Part shown: positions 36,854 through 45,638 of the stretch, in pieces
How the letters are laid out: each line of letters starts with the position of its first letter
Position numbering within the stretch: the stretch's first letter is position 1
Assembly (NCBI RefSeq): GCF_000243255.1
Contig: NZ_CM001436.1
Coordinates: 2,458,020 to 2,522,019 of the forward strand
Direction of reading: 5' to 3'
DNA from: Methanoplanus limicola DSM 2279
GTDB taxonomy: Archaea; Halobacteriota; Methanomicrobia; Methanomicrobiales; Methanomicrobiaceae
DNA: 64,000 bases
Position numbers and translations under genes: made by a program
The notes under the pieces: generated by a model
What the model saw: only the letters and a program-made list of their open reading frames with translations
Database searches by the model: none
Told to the model about the DNA's origin: nothing

Positions 36854-39800
36854 TTATTTCACCTGAAACCTCTTCTTATACAGGAAAACCCCGGCAGCCA
36901 TGAATATTCCGGATACAACCACCAGCACAGAAAGGGGCGTTGCTGTGGGCACAGGCGTATCACCCTTCATACCTCCGGCTGGTTCTGCCGGTGTTGCAGT
37001 GGGAGATGCCGGAGTTACGGATTCTGCCGGTTCTTCAGACGTTATTTCAGGCCCCGGTCCAAAAGGCAGGGTTTCATTGCCTAAAATCAGTTCAGCCGGA
37101 ATTCCTCCGGCTGCAAACCACCCGAATCCGGGCATCTCAGCTTCAAAGACTGTGAAAGTATAGCCGTCCTCTGCCCCGGTAACCAGGACCTCCGCCTTAT
37201 TCCATACACCCGCTGATTCGTTGTAATACCATACTGCCGGGAGGGAACTGTTGTTATTATCCAGCCATTCCTTCGGGATCTTTGCTGTATATTCAACCTT
37301 CTCAAGCGATGAAGCAGTGGTATAGTAAAGAGTTGTCTTTATGTATTCAAAAACCCGTGCATCCTCTGGCACTCCCATGCCTGCACCCGGATAATTCATC
37401 TCCTCTGCGGTAATTCTTAAGTCAGAGATATCCTTTGCAGGAGTGATGGCAATCTCCGTAAAGGCCGTGCCGGTCAGAGCAGTTGCAGACACAGAACCTG
37501 CCTTCAGGTCATGCATGTCCTTTATGCAGACCGGATTATCGCCACTGCTGCTGTCAGAGGGTGATGGAGACGGAGTGAACCCTGCTATACCATATACAGA
37601 AAAGCCGTCTGTTTTAACCTGGAAGAGTGACTCAGTGCCGGAAACTCCGAGATAATCAGGCCTGATATTCTCAGATGAGCCGTCATCCTTCCACCGGATT
37701 ATTGTAATCCTCTGCGGCCCTCCCATCGAGTCAACCCACGTTGTATTGACAGAGAAGTTTAAAACTGCCTCTTTTATTGCTGAACTGTTGTCAAATCCTG
37801 TTTTTGTAAAGTAAACAGTATAAGCAACCCCGGTCATCTCAGGGCAGGCAATGGAGAAGGCATTCCTGGCATCATCTGCACATCCGGAAGAAATTTCTGT
37901 TGTAAGACCTGCATTTCCGTTATACCCATCCATTGTAACCGAAACACCGACCGAGGCATTACCAAGTCCCTCACCCAAATCGGCATTCAGGGGCGGCTGC
38001 TCCATAGTCACGGATGTGACCTTCCCGGTGATATTGCCGCCGGACCTTCCGGGCGTCTCATTTGTCTTTATATTGATCCTTGTCCCGTCCGGTTTGTCAA
38101 TAATGATGCCTGAACCTGTCGTTGTTACATTTCCTGCAAGGGTCTCATTTACCGTAATCATCTGTGAACCGTCAGGGAGAACCTCTGTCTTTGTGCCGTT
38201 AACCTCCGAAGATGCCTTCTCCGAGGCCTTTGGCTTTGGCGGTGCTGTGGTTACAAGAACCCTCTTTGTCTCTGACTTTGTAATCTTACTGCTGCTCCAT
38301 ACCGCCTCAAGTGTGACATTGTAATTTCCGGTCTTATCAAAGACAGCTGAAATACTCTCTTTGCTGTAGGTATTCACACTACCGTCCGGCATGGTGATGT
38401 ACCAGTTCCAGGCTGTTACATCCGGAGAAAACTTCGTAATTTCTGCTGTGAAGTTTAGCGGAAGAGGGCCTGAACCTGTGCTCCAAAACTCCGGCACGTC
38501 TGAGAACTGATACCGGATGTACTCTTTATCTCCTGTTTTAACCGGAACAAGCATCCGGGGTGCATCGAAATAATTCTCAAGAGTTATATCAGCAGTGTAA
38601 TTTCCGGGAGGAATATAATAACCGGCAGGCGATTTTCTGCCATATGAGTTTTTATCAAGCAGAATTTCCGCACCCAAAGGATCTGTTAAGACAAGAAGCG
38701 TGCCATACTCAGGGTTATAGTACAGCGTTCTTTCATCAGTTCCGACGGGGGTGTTGTCATTATCATATATTGAGCAGGTGTCGGAGTCACAGATGCCGTC
38801 AAGGTCAGCGTCAGTGCATGTCTGTGATATGCCTGTACCATCCGGTTCTGCCCACACATTTCCTCCGGCATACGGACTGCCTGTAATTGTAAACATCCTC
38901 CTCTCTGTGATGTTGAATAGAGCATTCCACTCAAAAGGTGAAGACTCCGTAGTCTTTGCAATGATATTCTCCCTGTTTAAGAGGAGATTGTCGTACCCCT
39001 CAAAATTATGGGAGTCACGGATAAATATCCCGTCACCACCGTATGCCCTGTTTAAGGCAATAACTGATGATTCAACAACTGTATTATTGGCAGAAATTAA
39101 GGAGATTCCGCCTCCTGCAAGTCTGGCCCGGTTTCCTGAGATGTTGCACCCGGAAATATATGAACTGTCAGTATTCAGGACTGCAATACCTCCGCCCGTA
39201 TCTGCACGGTTATCTGTGATCTCCAAATCCAGAATGAGATAGGAAAAAGCCTCTGAAATCAAAATTTCTGAGCCGGAATCATCGGTGAAGAGATCCTCTT
39301 CATCTTCCCGGGGAGTTGTACTGATAAATCTGCCAATGCCTGCTGAATCTGCCGTATAGGGTGAGAACTCCATAATCTCCGGGAGATCATCGGCATCATC
39401 TCCCATTGCCGAAATATCGGTTATGAAAATCCCGCCTCCGCCGGTTATATTGGCATTTCCTGAAGCTGAATTGTCTGTAATTGTCCCTGATTCGATTAAA
39501 ACCTCTCCCAAAACCGCTGCTATACCGCCGCCGCCTTTTCCTGCGGTGTTTTCGGAGATATAAGGGCCGGCAAATACCGAACTGCTGCCAAGTAAGAGTG
39601 CTGCTCCTCCAAATCCGGTAGCATTGTTCCCATTAAATTCTGAACCCAGGTTTATTGATTCTGAGAGTATCAGGCTTAATCCCCCGCCTGATTTTGCACT
39701 GTTATTCTCTATTCTGTTATTCAGCATTAAAGTTAAAGATAAGATTGTTTCAGCGGCACCTCCACGTTTAGCCCTGTTGCCGGAGAAGTCATTGTTGGTA

Positions 39801-42190
39801 ATAAAAGCCAGATTGCCAACTGTTTTAACTGCACCGCCTGAGATTTCCGCACTGTTGCCGCAGAATGTATTGTTACTGATCAGCACAGGTTTTAATTCAG
39901 ATTCATCGGTATTCAGAATATCAAAGGATGATAATTTATCTGAAAGATATTTCTCCTGAACACCGGAGATCAGATCTCCGGATAAGAACTCTGCAAGTTC
40001 GGCTTCGCTGACTGTAATCCGGCCCGTATATTCTGAGATCAGTTCATCAGCATCTAAGGTGTACAGGGATGATTTTTCATCCCCGAAAAATTCAGAGATA
40101 CTTTCAGGACTGTTAATCTCACCCACGCCAATTATACCGCCCGGAATAAAGAGACCCCCTCCTCCGGAGAGCAGCGGAGTGCCGTTTCCTGCTGTATTTG
40201 AAGAGACTGTATTTTCAGATATTAAAAGTTCTGCTGCAATTCCACAGATTCCGCCACCTCCAAATCCTGCGTTGTTTTCTTCGATGGTATTATCTGTAAT
40301 TTCAGTTTTTCCGGTTAATGCAACTATTCCGGCACCAAAAAGGGATGCGTTGTTCTCTGATATGGTGTTTTCCGAGATTATGGCTGAGCCTGATGCAATA
40401 ATTACTCCGCCACCGGCCATGGTTGCATTGTTATTCTCAATTATATTTCCGCATATCTCCATCTCTGAATTAAAAGAGAGAATGCCGGCTCCCATATCGG
40501 CATAATTGCTTTCTAATCTGTTTCCGGATATTATTCCTTCTGACTCCAGTACTGCAACTCCGCCGCCGGCTACAGCCGGTGTGATGTTCTCAGCCGGAAT
40601 GTTATCTCTGATTTCGTTGTTTTTCAGGGTTAGATCTTCACAGTACTGTGCATATATGCCGGCTCCTGTGTATGGGGTATAATCTTCCTGTTCTGTCCGG
40701 AGGTTGTCCAACCTGTTCATGTCTTCACCGGCAGGGATAACCGGGAACTGATCGATGACGGACAGGAGAACTTCTGTTATGGATGTATCTTCTGAGAGCA
40801 GATTTTCGGTATTGTCCGGAGCAGTGATTATATTATTCTCTACACGGCTCCCGCATACTGAAGAATTTACATTGATTAATGCAATTCCAGCACCTGATAC
40901 TGCTTTATTTCCGGTAAAGTCCGAACCGCGGATTGTGTCAGCGCCGTATCTGCTCAGATATCCGCCTCCAAAATCTGCGGTATTGCCTGAAAAGTCGGTA
41001 TCATAAACTTCTGTATCAGACATAAGGCTTACCAGTCCGCCTCCCGTATTTGCTGCACTGTTTGAGGTGATATCTGAGTAATAAACTGAGGATTCACTCA
41101 TTGCCAGAACAACTCCTGCACCGTTTTCAGCAGTGTTTCCTGAAATATTGGTGTAATGGATCTCACATTCTGAGAATAATGAGAGTATTCCTCCACCGAT
41201 TTCTCCGTTGTTCTGTATTATCCGGGAGTTGCGGATGTCTGCTTTCCCCGATATAACGGTGATGCCTGCACCTTCATAGCCCTCGTTTTCACAGACTGTT
41301 GCATTGCGGACATATACGGAACTGTTGACGATTAATATCCCTCCTCCTGCTGAGGCGTTATTGTTTCTAATCTCTGCTCCGCAGATCCACCCTTCAGCAT
41401 TGTGAAATGTAATTCCTGCACCTATATATCCTGAATTGTCTCTGATTATGCACCGTTTAATTTCAGTCCCGCTGCTGTCGTGGACAAATACGGCACTTCC
41501 CGATATTTCATATTCGGAATCATCCCCGCTGCACCCTGTAATGACAAGTTTGCAGAGAATTATGTTATCTCCGGTTAATTCGGCCCCTGTTCCGTCTGGG
41601 TTTGAGATAACCGGATATTCTGAAGGGACGTCTGACTCCGACATGATTATAAGGTCAGGCACTGATGCAGAAAATCCCGGATATACGGCTCCGCCTGCAT
41701 ATGCGATAAGGATTGTATTTTTTTCTGAGGTGTTGCAGGCATCTGCGGCTGTCTGGATGTCCTGAAACGGCTTCTCCTTTGTCCCGTCTCCTCCTGCGGG
41801 GGCACCGGCATCTACATACCAGACTGTCCGGTTGTCGATGTAGGGAAGAGAATCACAGGAGTTTTTATCCTGACTGAAGGCCTGGACCTTCTCTATTCCT
41901 GTTTTATCTGCTCTGTCAGAATTTCCTGTGCATTCCTGATCAGCCGGCGGGAGCCGGGGGTTATTTCCGGAAGTTCTCTCCCGCACTTCTGTCTGTTCAC
42001 CGGAATTTCCGGGCAGAAAACCCGGATTCGTTAGAATTTCCGGATTGCTGTATTCGTATTCCAGACCTTCTGTAGGGGATGTATTATCCCCTGCCGGCAT
42101 TTCTGCAAACGCCGGCTGAATTAAAAATACCAGCATTAATGACGCCAGTATTAAAATTTTATATGATGTATTTCTGAACAACCTGAACAC
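36854..42190 (-). CDS. Giant surface protein: parallel beta-helix, PEGA, PKD, PGF-pre-PGF-like tail
   Basis: 1778 residues. Signal peptide 1-29 (ending PAFAE). Near 108-150 WYVDAGAPAGGDGTKEKPFQ begins a DUF1565-like cap. About 200-1130 is a long right-handed beta-helix built of ~20-25-residue rungs with GGG-I/A and N-x-A patterns (for example NNNASAGGGILIVNSS, SENTAGKGGGGIAAV). About 1170-1240 is a PEGA-like domain (GAEILLDKNSYGRKSPAG). About 1245-1330 is a PKD-like domain (WNWYITMPDGSVN, FDKTGNYNVTLEAVW). Then a beta region, the PGF-pre-PGF-like domain with MPGFGWFAAGG, a Thr/Pro stalk and a final helix with KKRF. Such proteins bind surfaces or polysaccharide; substrate unknown. Confidence 0.85.
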   Translation of the reverse strand: MFRLFRNTSYKILILASLMLVFLIQPAFAEMPAGDNTSPTEGLEYEYSNPEILTNPGFLPGNSGEQTEVRERTSGNNPRLPPADQECTGNSDRADKTGIEKVQAFSQDKNSCDSLPYIDNRTVWYVDAGAPAGGDGTKEKPFQDIQTAADACNTSEKNTILIAYAGGAVYPGFSASVPDLIIMSESDVPSEYPVISNPDGTGAELTGDNIILCKLVITGCSGDDSEYEISGSAVFVHDSSGTEIKRCIIRDNSGYIGAGITFHNAEGWICGAEIRNNNASAGGGILIVNSSVYVRNATVCENEGYEGAGITVISGKADIRNSRIIQNNGEIGGGILSLFSECEIHYTNISGNTAENGAGVVLAMSESSVYYSDITSNSAANTGGGLVSLMSDTEVYDTDFSGNTADFGGGYLSRYGADTIRGSDFTGNKAVSGAGIALINVNSSVCGSRVENNIITAPDNTENLLSEDTSITEVLLSVIDQFPVIPAGEDMNRLDNLRTEQEDYTPYTGAGIYAQYCEDLTLKNNEIRDNIPAENITPAVAGGGVAVLESEGIISGNRLESNYADMGAGILSFNSEMEICGNIIENNNATMAGGGVIIASGSAIISENTISENNASLFGAGIVALTGKTEITDNTIEENNAGFGGGGICGIAAELLISENTVSSNTAGNGTPLLSGGGGLFIPGGIIGVGEINSPESISEFFGDEKSSLYTLDADELISEYTGRITVSEAELAEFLSGDLISGVQEKYLSDKLSSFDILNTDESELKPVLISNNTFCGNSAEISGGAVKTVGNLAFITNNDFSGNRAKRGGAAETILSLTLMLNNRIENNSAKSGGGLSLILSESINLGSEFNGNNATGFGGAALLLGSSSVFAGPYISENTAGKGGGGIAAVLGEVLIESGTITDNSASGNANITGGGGIFITDISAMGDDADDLPEIMEFSPYTADSAGIGRFISTTPREDEEDLFTDDSGSEILISEAFSYLILDLEITDNRADTGGGIAVLNTDSSYISGCNISGNRARLAGGGISLISANNTVVESSVIALNRAYGGDGIFIRDSHNFEGYDNLLLNRENIIAKTTESSPFEWNALFNITERRMFTITGSPYAGGNVWAEPDGTGISQTCTDADLDGICDSDTCSIYDNDNTPVGTDERTLYYNPEYGTLLVLTDPLGAEILLDKNSYGRKSPAGYYIPPGNYTADITLENYFDAPRMLVPVKTGDKEYIRYQFSDVPEFWSTGSGPLPLNFTAEITKFSPDVTAWNWYITMPDGSVNTYSKESISAVFDKTGNYNVTLEAVWSSSKITKSETKRVLVTTAPPKPKASEKASSEVNGTKTEVLPDGSQMITVNETLAGNVTTTGSGIIIDKPDGTRINIKTNETPGRSGGNITGKVTSVTMEQPPLNADLGEGLGNASVGVSVTMDGYNGNAGLTTEISSGCADDARNAFSIACPEMTGVAYTVYFTKTGFDNSSAIKEAVLNFSVNTTWVDSMGGPQRITIIRWKDDGSSENIRPDYLGVSGTESLFQVKTDGFSVYGIAGFTPSPSPSDSSSGDNPVCIKDMHDLKAGSVSATALTGTAFTEIAITPAKDISDLRITAEEMNYPGAGMGVPEDARVFEYIKTTLYYTTASSLEKVEYTAKIPKEWLDNNNSSLPAVWYYNESAGVWNKAEVLVTGAEDGYTFTVFEAEMPGFGWFAAGGIPAELILGNETLPFGPGPEITSEEPAESVTPASPTATPAEPAGGMKGDTPVPTATPLSVLVVVSGIFMAAGVFLYKKRFQVK

Positions 42191-42324
42191 AACCTGAACA
42201 CTATTGTAGATTTATTAATATAAATTAACAGTTGCTCCAGAGAGGGATTATAATTTCGGATAATTGTTCAGGATGGCTATGTCTTCCGGAAAGTCTGCCC
42301 GGAGTTTTATGTGCCGGCAGGATT

Positions 42325-42471
42325 GATTATTCTGTTATTGAAAATTTTTCAGATGCTATGAGAATGAGGGAAGATGCTGATTATGGATGTTTTTATAATG
42401 CTGAATCAGCTGAATTTGTGGTAAATGCTGCTGAGTGTGCACTCCGGACAGCTAATGACATTCTAAAATAA
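42325..42471 (+). pseudogene. C-terminal remnant of a HEPN-domain (UPF0332-like) toxin
   Basis: The last ~48 codons read DYSVIENFSDAMRMREDADY then a Cys/Phe/Tyr stretch and ESAEFVVNAAECALRTANDI. The R-x-x-A-D-Y-x-x-F motif followed by a long helix is the C-terminal hallmark of HEPN proteins of MNT-HEPN pairs. The front of the frame (from 42232) does not match the family and the catalytic helices are absent, so this is probably a decayed toxin fragment. It may still be read as a 79-residue frame but a function is unlikely. Confidence 0.5.
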
Positions 42472-42496
42472 GATGAAATAGAGTAAATTCTAATCA

Positions 42497-42591
42497 TTCA
42501 GGCATAACCGCTCTGACTGTCCCGGAGAAGGGTGCCGTTTTCAGCTGTAACATTAATGTGTATATTCACCCGTTCGCCCGGACTTTTGGTG
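42497..42591 (-). repeat. 95-bp direct repeat: copy of the 3' end of the 43944 gene
   Basis: This stretch and 43943-44037 match at 92 of 95 positions, in the same direction. It encodes the last ~31 codons and stop of the 222-residue membrane protein at 43944-44612 (VNIHINITAENGTLLWDSQS), without the rest of the gene. The two copies bracket 1.35 kb that contains a broken hicB, VapBC and the 20-bp array, which suggests duplication followed by insertion or deletion. Confidence 0.9.
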
Positions 42592-42703
42592 CTTTTGGCT
42601 GAAACATATTTCTGTATGTCTGATTTTTTTAGGTTTTGAGATGCAGCCTTTAATGAATGGATAACAATGAAAAAAAATAAATTATCTGTCCATAACTATC
42701 ATA

Positions 42704-42923
42704 ATGAACCTGCAGATCCTTCCTGAACCAGGTGATGAGGGAGGATATACTATATGTGCCGCCTCTTCCGGGCTTCGCATAAGCGAAGGCGATAATAAAG
42801 AGGGAGCTTTTAATAATATCCGTGAAGCTATTGTAGCTCTATCCCGAGCCTGTTAAAGATGAGATGTTTCTAAGTGACAGAGCTGAGCAGATCGAGATGG
42901 CATTACAATATGGGGTAAAATGA
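42704..42923 (+). pseudogene. Frameshifted HicB-like antitoxin
   Basis: From ATG 42704 the frame gives MNLQILPEPGDEGGYTICAA, then SEGDNKEGAFNNIREAIVAL, the HicB/UPF0150 pattern, but ends at TAA after SRAC. A single-base shift near 42840-42845 restores YPEPVKDEMFLSDRAEQIEM up to TGA at 42921-42923, the usual family continuation (EPV then a basic tail). No hicA is next to it. It is therefore a dead antitoxin, close to other toxin remnants. Confidence 0.8.
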
Positions 42924-42965
42924 AATATCTATATAAAATCACATTAATATTTACCAATACGGCTA

Positions 42966-43382
42966 TTAAGGATATGGAATTACTTCCAGGTTAGGGACTC
43001 TTGAAAAATCCTTTACGTTTCTTGTCAGGACTTTTGCTCCATTGTAAAGGGCTATTGCTGCAATCAACTCATCAAAAGTCCCAATGTGATTACCATTTTT
43101 TTCAAGCATTGATGATAAGATTCCATATTCTGAATAATAATTTTCTTCAAAGCCGAGAACCACTATTTCTTCCATCAGGGTTCTTATAGCTTCAAGTTCC
43201 CTTTCCTTTTTCAGAGATTTGTATGCCCCCCTGTGCAGTTCAAAAATGTTGACAAATGTTGTTACACAGGGTTCACCAGAATTTAGAAGGTATTCAAATT
43301 TATTTAATATTGGTGAATTATTATTTTTCTTATTGCCGCATCTTATATAATCTACCAGGAAGGTGGTGTCGAGGATTATCAT
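42966..43382 (-). CDS. vapC: VapC-type PIN-domain ribonuclease toxin
   Basis: A 138-residue PIN domain: ILDTTFLVDYIR (first Asp, residue 4-5), the Glu in NIFELHRGA, and GTFDELIAAIALYNGAKVLTRNVKDFSRV with the later acidic residues. VapC toxins cleave tRNA or rRNA with Mg2+. Its start codon directly follows the stop of the vapB-like gene with no gap, so the two are co-translated. It looks intact. Confidence 0.9.
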   Translation of the reverse strand: MIILDTTFLVDYIRCGNKKNNNSPILNKFEYLLNSGEPCVTTFVNIFELHRGAYKSLKKERELEAIRTLMEEIVVLGFEENYYSEYGILSSMLEKNGNHIGTFDELIAAIALYNGAKVLTRNVKDFSRVPNLEVIPYP

Positions 43383-43589
43383 TCACTCGAGATCCTTTAT
43401 TAACTGATCTGCATCTTCATCAGATATTGTCTTTCCTGATCTCTGAAATTCTCTATATGACTCCAATATACTTTTTCTTTTAGGTAATACTCTCAGAATA
43501 ACACTCGTAAAACTTTCTTCATCTGATTGTTTCCATGTTTTAAGGCGCTCATATGCTTCTTCTGAAACGTTTATACTTTTAGTTCCCAT
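43383..43589 (-). CDS. vapB: VapB-type antitoxin
   Basis: 68 residues from ATG 43589, which is preceded by GGTGA; upstream in-frame starts to 43637 give an unlikely head. GTKSINVSEEAYERLKTWKQSDEESFTSVI is the archaeal VapB/DUF217-like antitoxin pattern (beta strand then helices, ribbon-helix-helix-like) and ILESYREFQRSGKTISDEDA is the toxin-binding tail. The 12 x 20-bp array lies directly upstream and could be its operator or a target of another factor. Confidence 0.85.
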   Translation of the reverse strand: MGTKSINVSEEAYERLKTWKQSDEESFTSVILRVLPKRKSILESYREFQRSGKTISDEDADQLIKDLE

Positions 43590-43660
43590 ATATTCACCTA
43601 TAGTCATATTCAGCAATAAATGTTTCACAATTATCAATCAGAGAATATCTGAGGATTTAA

Positions 43661-43900
43661 ATTTGAGAATGTGGATTAAAATCTGACAATATGGATTAAA
43701 ATCTGACAATGTGAATTAAACTTTGACAATGTGGATTAAACTTTGACAATATGGATTAAAATCTGACAATGTGAATTAAAATCCGACAATGTGAATTAAA
43801 ATCCGACAATGTGAATTAAAATCTGACAATGTGGATTAAAATCTGACAATGTGAATTAAACTTTGACAATGTGGATTAAACTTTGACAATGTGGATTAAA
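43661..43900. repeat. Tandem array of twelve 20-bp units
   Basis: Twelve head-to-tail units of exactly 20 bp, consensus ATCTGACAATGTGRATTAAA, with a few variants: the first four bases are ATCT, CTTT, ATCC or ATTT, and GTGG alternates with GTGA and ATGG. There are no spacers, so it is not a CRISPR. A 20-bp period puts every unit on the same DNA face, as in iterons or multi-site operators. It is non-coding (20 is not a multiple of three and stops occur). It lies before vapB and after the 3' end of the 43944 gene. Confidence 0.95.
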
Positions 43901-43943
43901 AGCAAATTTTGAAAATTTTTTTCAGGTTTTAAGTAATCTATCT

Positions 43944-44612
43944 TCAGGCATAACCGCTCTGACTGTCCCAAAGAAGGGTGCCGTTTTCAGCTGTAATATT
44001 AATGTGTATATTCACCCGTTCGCCCGGACTTTTGGTGATGTTAAGTTCAACCGGGTTTTTGGGCGTTATTCCGGTGAGTTTTTCTGCCCCTGTGAAGTCG
44101 CTGCCGTATTCCCTCTCTATCTGGTATTCTATTGAGTAGTTGGCGGTTCCCTCTCCGGTTGGAACTACCCTGAAGATGATATTTTCATCACTGACAAGTG
44201 CTTCTTCAAAGAAGAGTGATTTACTCTCATTTTCAATTATCTCCCGGGCAGCAGGGCTGTCTTTTTTGCCTGAGAGGTCATTGCCGGACGACTGGTCAGT
44301 CCGGGATTCAGGGTTTAAATCTGCCGGGAAGAGGAATAGTGCTGCAAGAAGAATTGCCACAATTGCCACTCCGGATATTATTAATATGGCTGCGGAGGTT
44401 TTTGTGTATTTGTTCACGGAGTTTGTAGGGTTTGTGGCATTTACGGATTTTGCAGATTTTGCAGATTTTGCAGTTTTTTCAGATTTTACGGCAGTTCCAT
44501 CTTTCCGGGTATTGACAGGGTTTTTCCGGTTATTTACAGGGTATTTGGTATTTCCATTTTTGCCGGCATTTGCAGGATTCCCGGATTTTCCGGATTTTTT
44601 GCCTGATGTCAT
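43944..44612 (-). CDS. Single-pass membrane protein with Lys/Asn/Ser-rich N-terminus
   Basis: 222 residues. About 1-70 is a low-complexity, basic region with imperfect repeats (NPVNTRK, KSAKSAKS, NATNPTNSVN). About 72-95 is one membrane helix (AAILIISGVAIVAILLAALFLF). The rest (about 96-222) is an acidic to neutral outer domain with IIFRVVPTGEGTANYSIEYQ and a final VNIHINITAENG, beta-like. The topology is N-in, C-out. The family is not recognised. Its 3' end is duplicated at 42497-42591. Confidence 0.7.
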   Translation of the reverse strand: MTSGKKSGKSGNPANAGKNGNTKYPVNNRKNPVNTRKDGTAVKSEKTAKSAKSAKSVNATNPTNSVNKYTKTSAAILIISGVAIVAILLAALFLFPADLNPESRTDQSSGNDLSGKKDSPAAREIIENESKSLFFEEALVSDENIIFRVVPTGEGTANYSIEYQIEREYGSDFTGAEKLTGITPKNPVELNITKSPGERVNIHINITAENGTLLWDSQSGYA

Positions 44613-44736
44613 GATATATTATAATTATTTATTCCGGATTAACTTAGCATTTCTGATGAGGTTTTTCAGTCATTATGCTGCTGTGCAATGCCCTGCTGCA
44701 ATTATTATAGGTTCGATATTTCAGTTAATAAAACGG

Positions 44737-44921
44737 GTTGCAGCCCTTATTTTGGTGTAACGTCTTGTGCAACCGCCATTCTGCTTCCTTCCGCATATCT
44801 TTATTACCCTGTTGCAGTCCTTATTTTGGTGTAACGCCTTATGCAACTTGAATGTGTCACCTTTCCTCTGCCATTCTGTTTCCCGTTGCAGTCCTTATTT
44901 TGGTGTAACGCCTTATGCAAC
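44737..44921. CRISPR. Mini CRISPR array: three 37-bp repeats, two 37-bp spacers, no cas genes
   Basis: Repeats at 44737-44773, 44811-44847 and 44885-44921. The second and third are identical, beginning GTTGCAGTCC and ending CTTATGCAAC; the first differs at three positions. The ends GTTGCA and TGCAAC are inverted repeats. Spacers are 44774-44810 and 44848-44884, each 37 bp. The degenerate first repeat suggests the trailer end is on the left. A conventional leader is not obvious: 44613-44736 on the left is AT-rich, and on the right an ORF begins at the last repeat. The second spacer is identical to 58688-58724 in the mobile element of this window. No cas gene lies in the window, so function would depend on a Cas set elsewhere. 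Confidence 0.93.
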
Positions 44922-44923
44922 CC

Positions 44924-45274
44924 ATGAAAACTGCTGTGCCTGAATTTTACAGAAAAGAGATTCAGAATTTTGCATTAGCCAGAACAGAGGAAGAAAAAGA
45001 GGAACTTTACGAAGCAAACAGGCAGGATTATGACTATATACTCTTCCCGTCCCGGCGTTCATACGAAATAATCAGAATTCCGACACTCCCATATCCTGAA
45101 GATTACCTCTCCTATCTCGTCAGTGCCTTAATGGGTGATCCTGAAGAGATGGACTCATATGAAAGAGAACTCCTTGTAAGACATGGAATTCTTGAAAAGA
45201 TTAAGACCCACTATCAGCTTACAAAACACGGAGAAGAATTTTTAGAAGTAGTTTGCGGGAAAAAACACCCATAA
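44924..45274 (+). CDS. Hypothetical 116-residue protein at the end of the CRISPR array
   Basis: Not recognised. A charged, soluble protein (FYRKEIQNFALARTEEEKEE, PTLPYPEDYLSYLVSALMGD, ending LTKHGEEFLEVVCGKK). The C-terminal part (ELLVRHGILEKIKTHYQLTKHGEEFL) resembles a winged-helix tail. ATG 44924 is used; an in-frame ATG at 44915 lies in the last CRISPR repeat. If the array is read on the minus strand this gene occupies the leader position. Confidence 0.6.
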   Translation: MKTAVPEFYRKEIQNFALARTEEEKEELYEANRQDYDYILFPSRRSYEIIRIPTLPYPEDYLSYLVSALMGDPEEMDSYERELLVRHGILEKIKTHYQLTKHGEEFLEVVCGKKHP

Positions 45275-45400
45275 GGCGGATAAATTTAAAATTACAATAA
45301 CCAAAAACACCAGCAAATTCCGGCAGGCACAGCCAATAGATTTAATATTCCGGAACATAATATAAAATTGTAATCACACTATGTGAGGTTTTAAGAAGAC

Positions 45401-45565
45401 ATGCAGGTAGTAATAAAAACACCAGACGGAAAACTTGACACAGTAGAGATGAAAGATACAATGTGGCTTCAGACAGGAGATATCCTGCCCGATGGATCGG
45501 AAGTTATTGAACTAAAGTATCCGGATGACATAGACGATGACATGGAAGCACTTGATATGTACTGA
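45401..45565 (+). CDS. Small acidic protein, 54 residues
   Basis: ATG 45401 to TGA 45563-45565 encodes MQVVIKTPDGKLDTVEMKDT then a short hydrophilic part and DDIDDDMEALDMY. The even codon use, strong beta/turn pattern and very acidic end make it a credible small gene. No family is recognised. A purine-rich AAGAAG lies eight bases before the start. Confidence 0.45.
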   Translation: MQVVIKTPDGKLDTVEMKDTMWLQTGDILPDGSEVIELKYPDDIDDDMEALDMY

Positions 45566-45638
45566 TTATTATCATTATAATCATTATTATCATCAGTATT
45601 ATCATCAATAATGCCGTTTTCGATCATCAAAACCTATA

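Noticed and set aside
37443-41765. Many long plus-strand frames opposite the giant surface protein
   Set aside because: They mirror its repetitive Gly/Asn codons on the other strand and have no ribosome-binding sites or domains.
43661-43900. Possible CRISPR array (regular repeats)
   Set aside because: Units are head to tail with no spacers and only 20 bp long; the same holds for the 30-, 32- and 40-bp arrays at 46051, 45639 and 47257.
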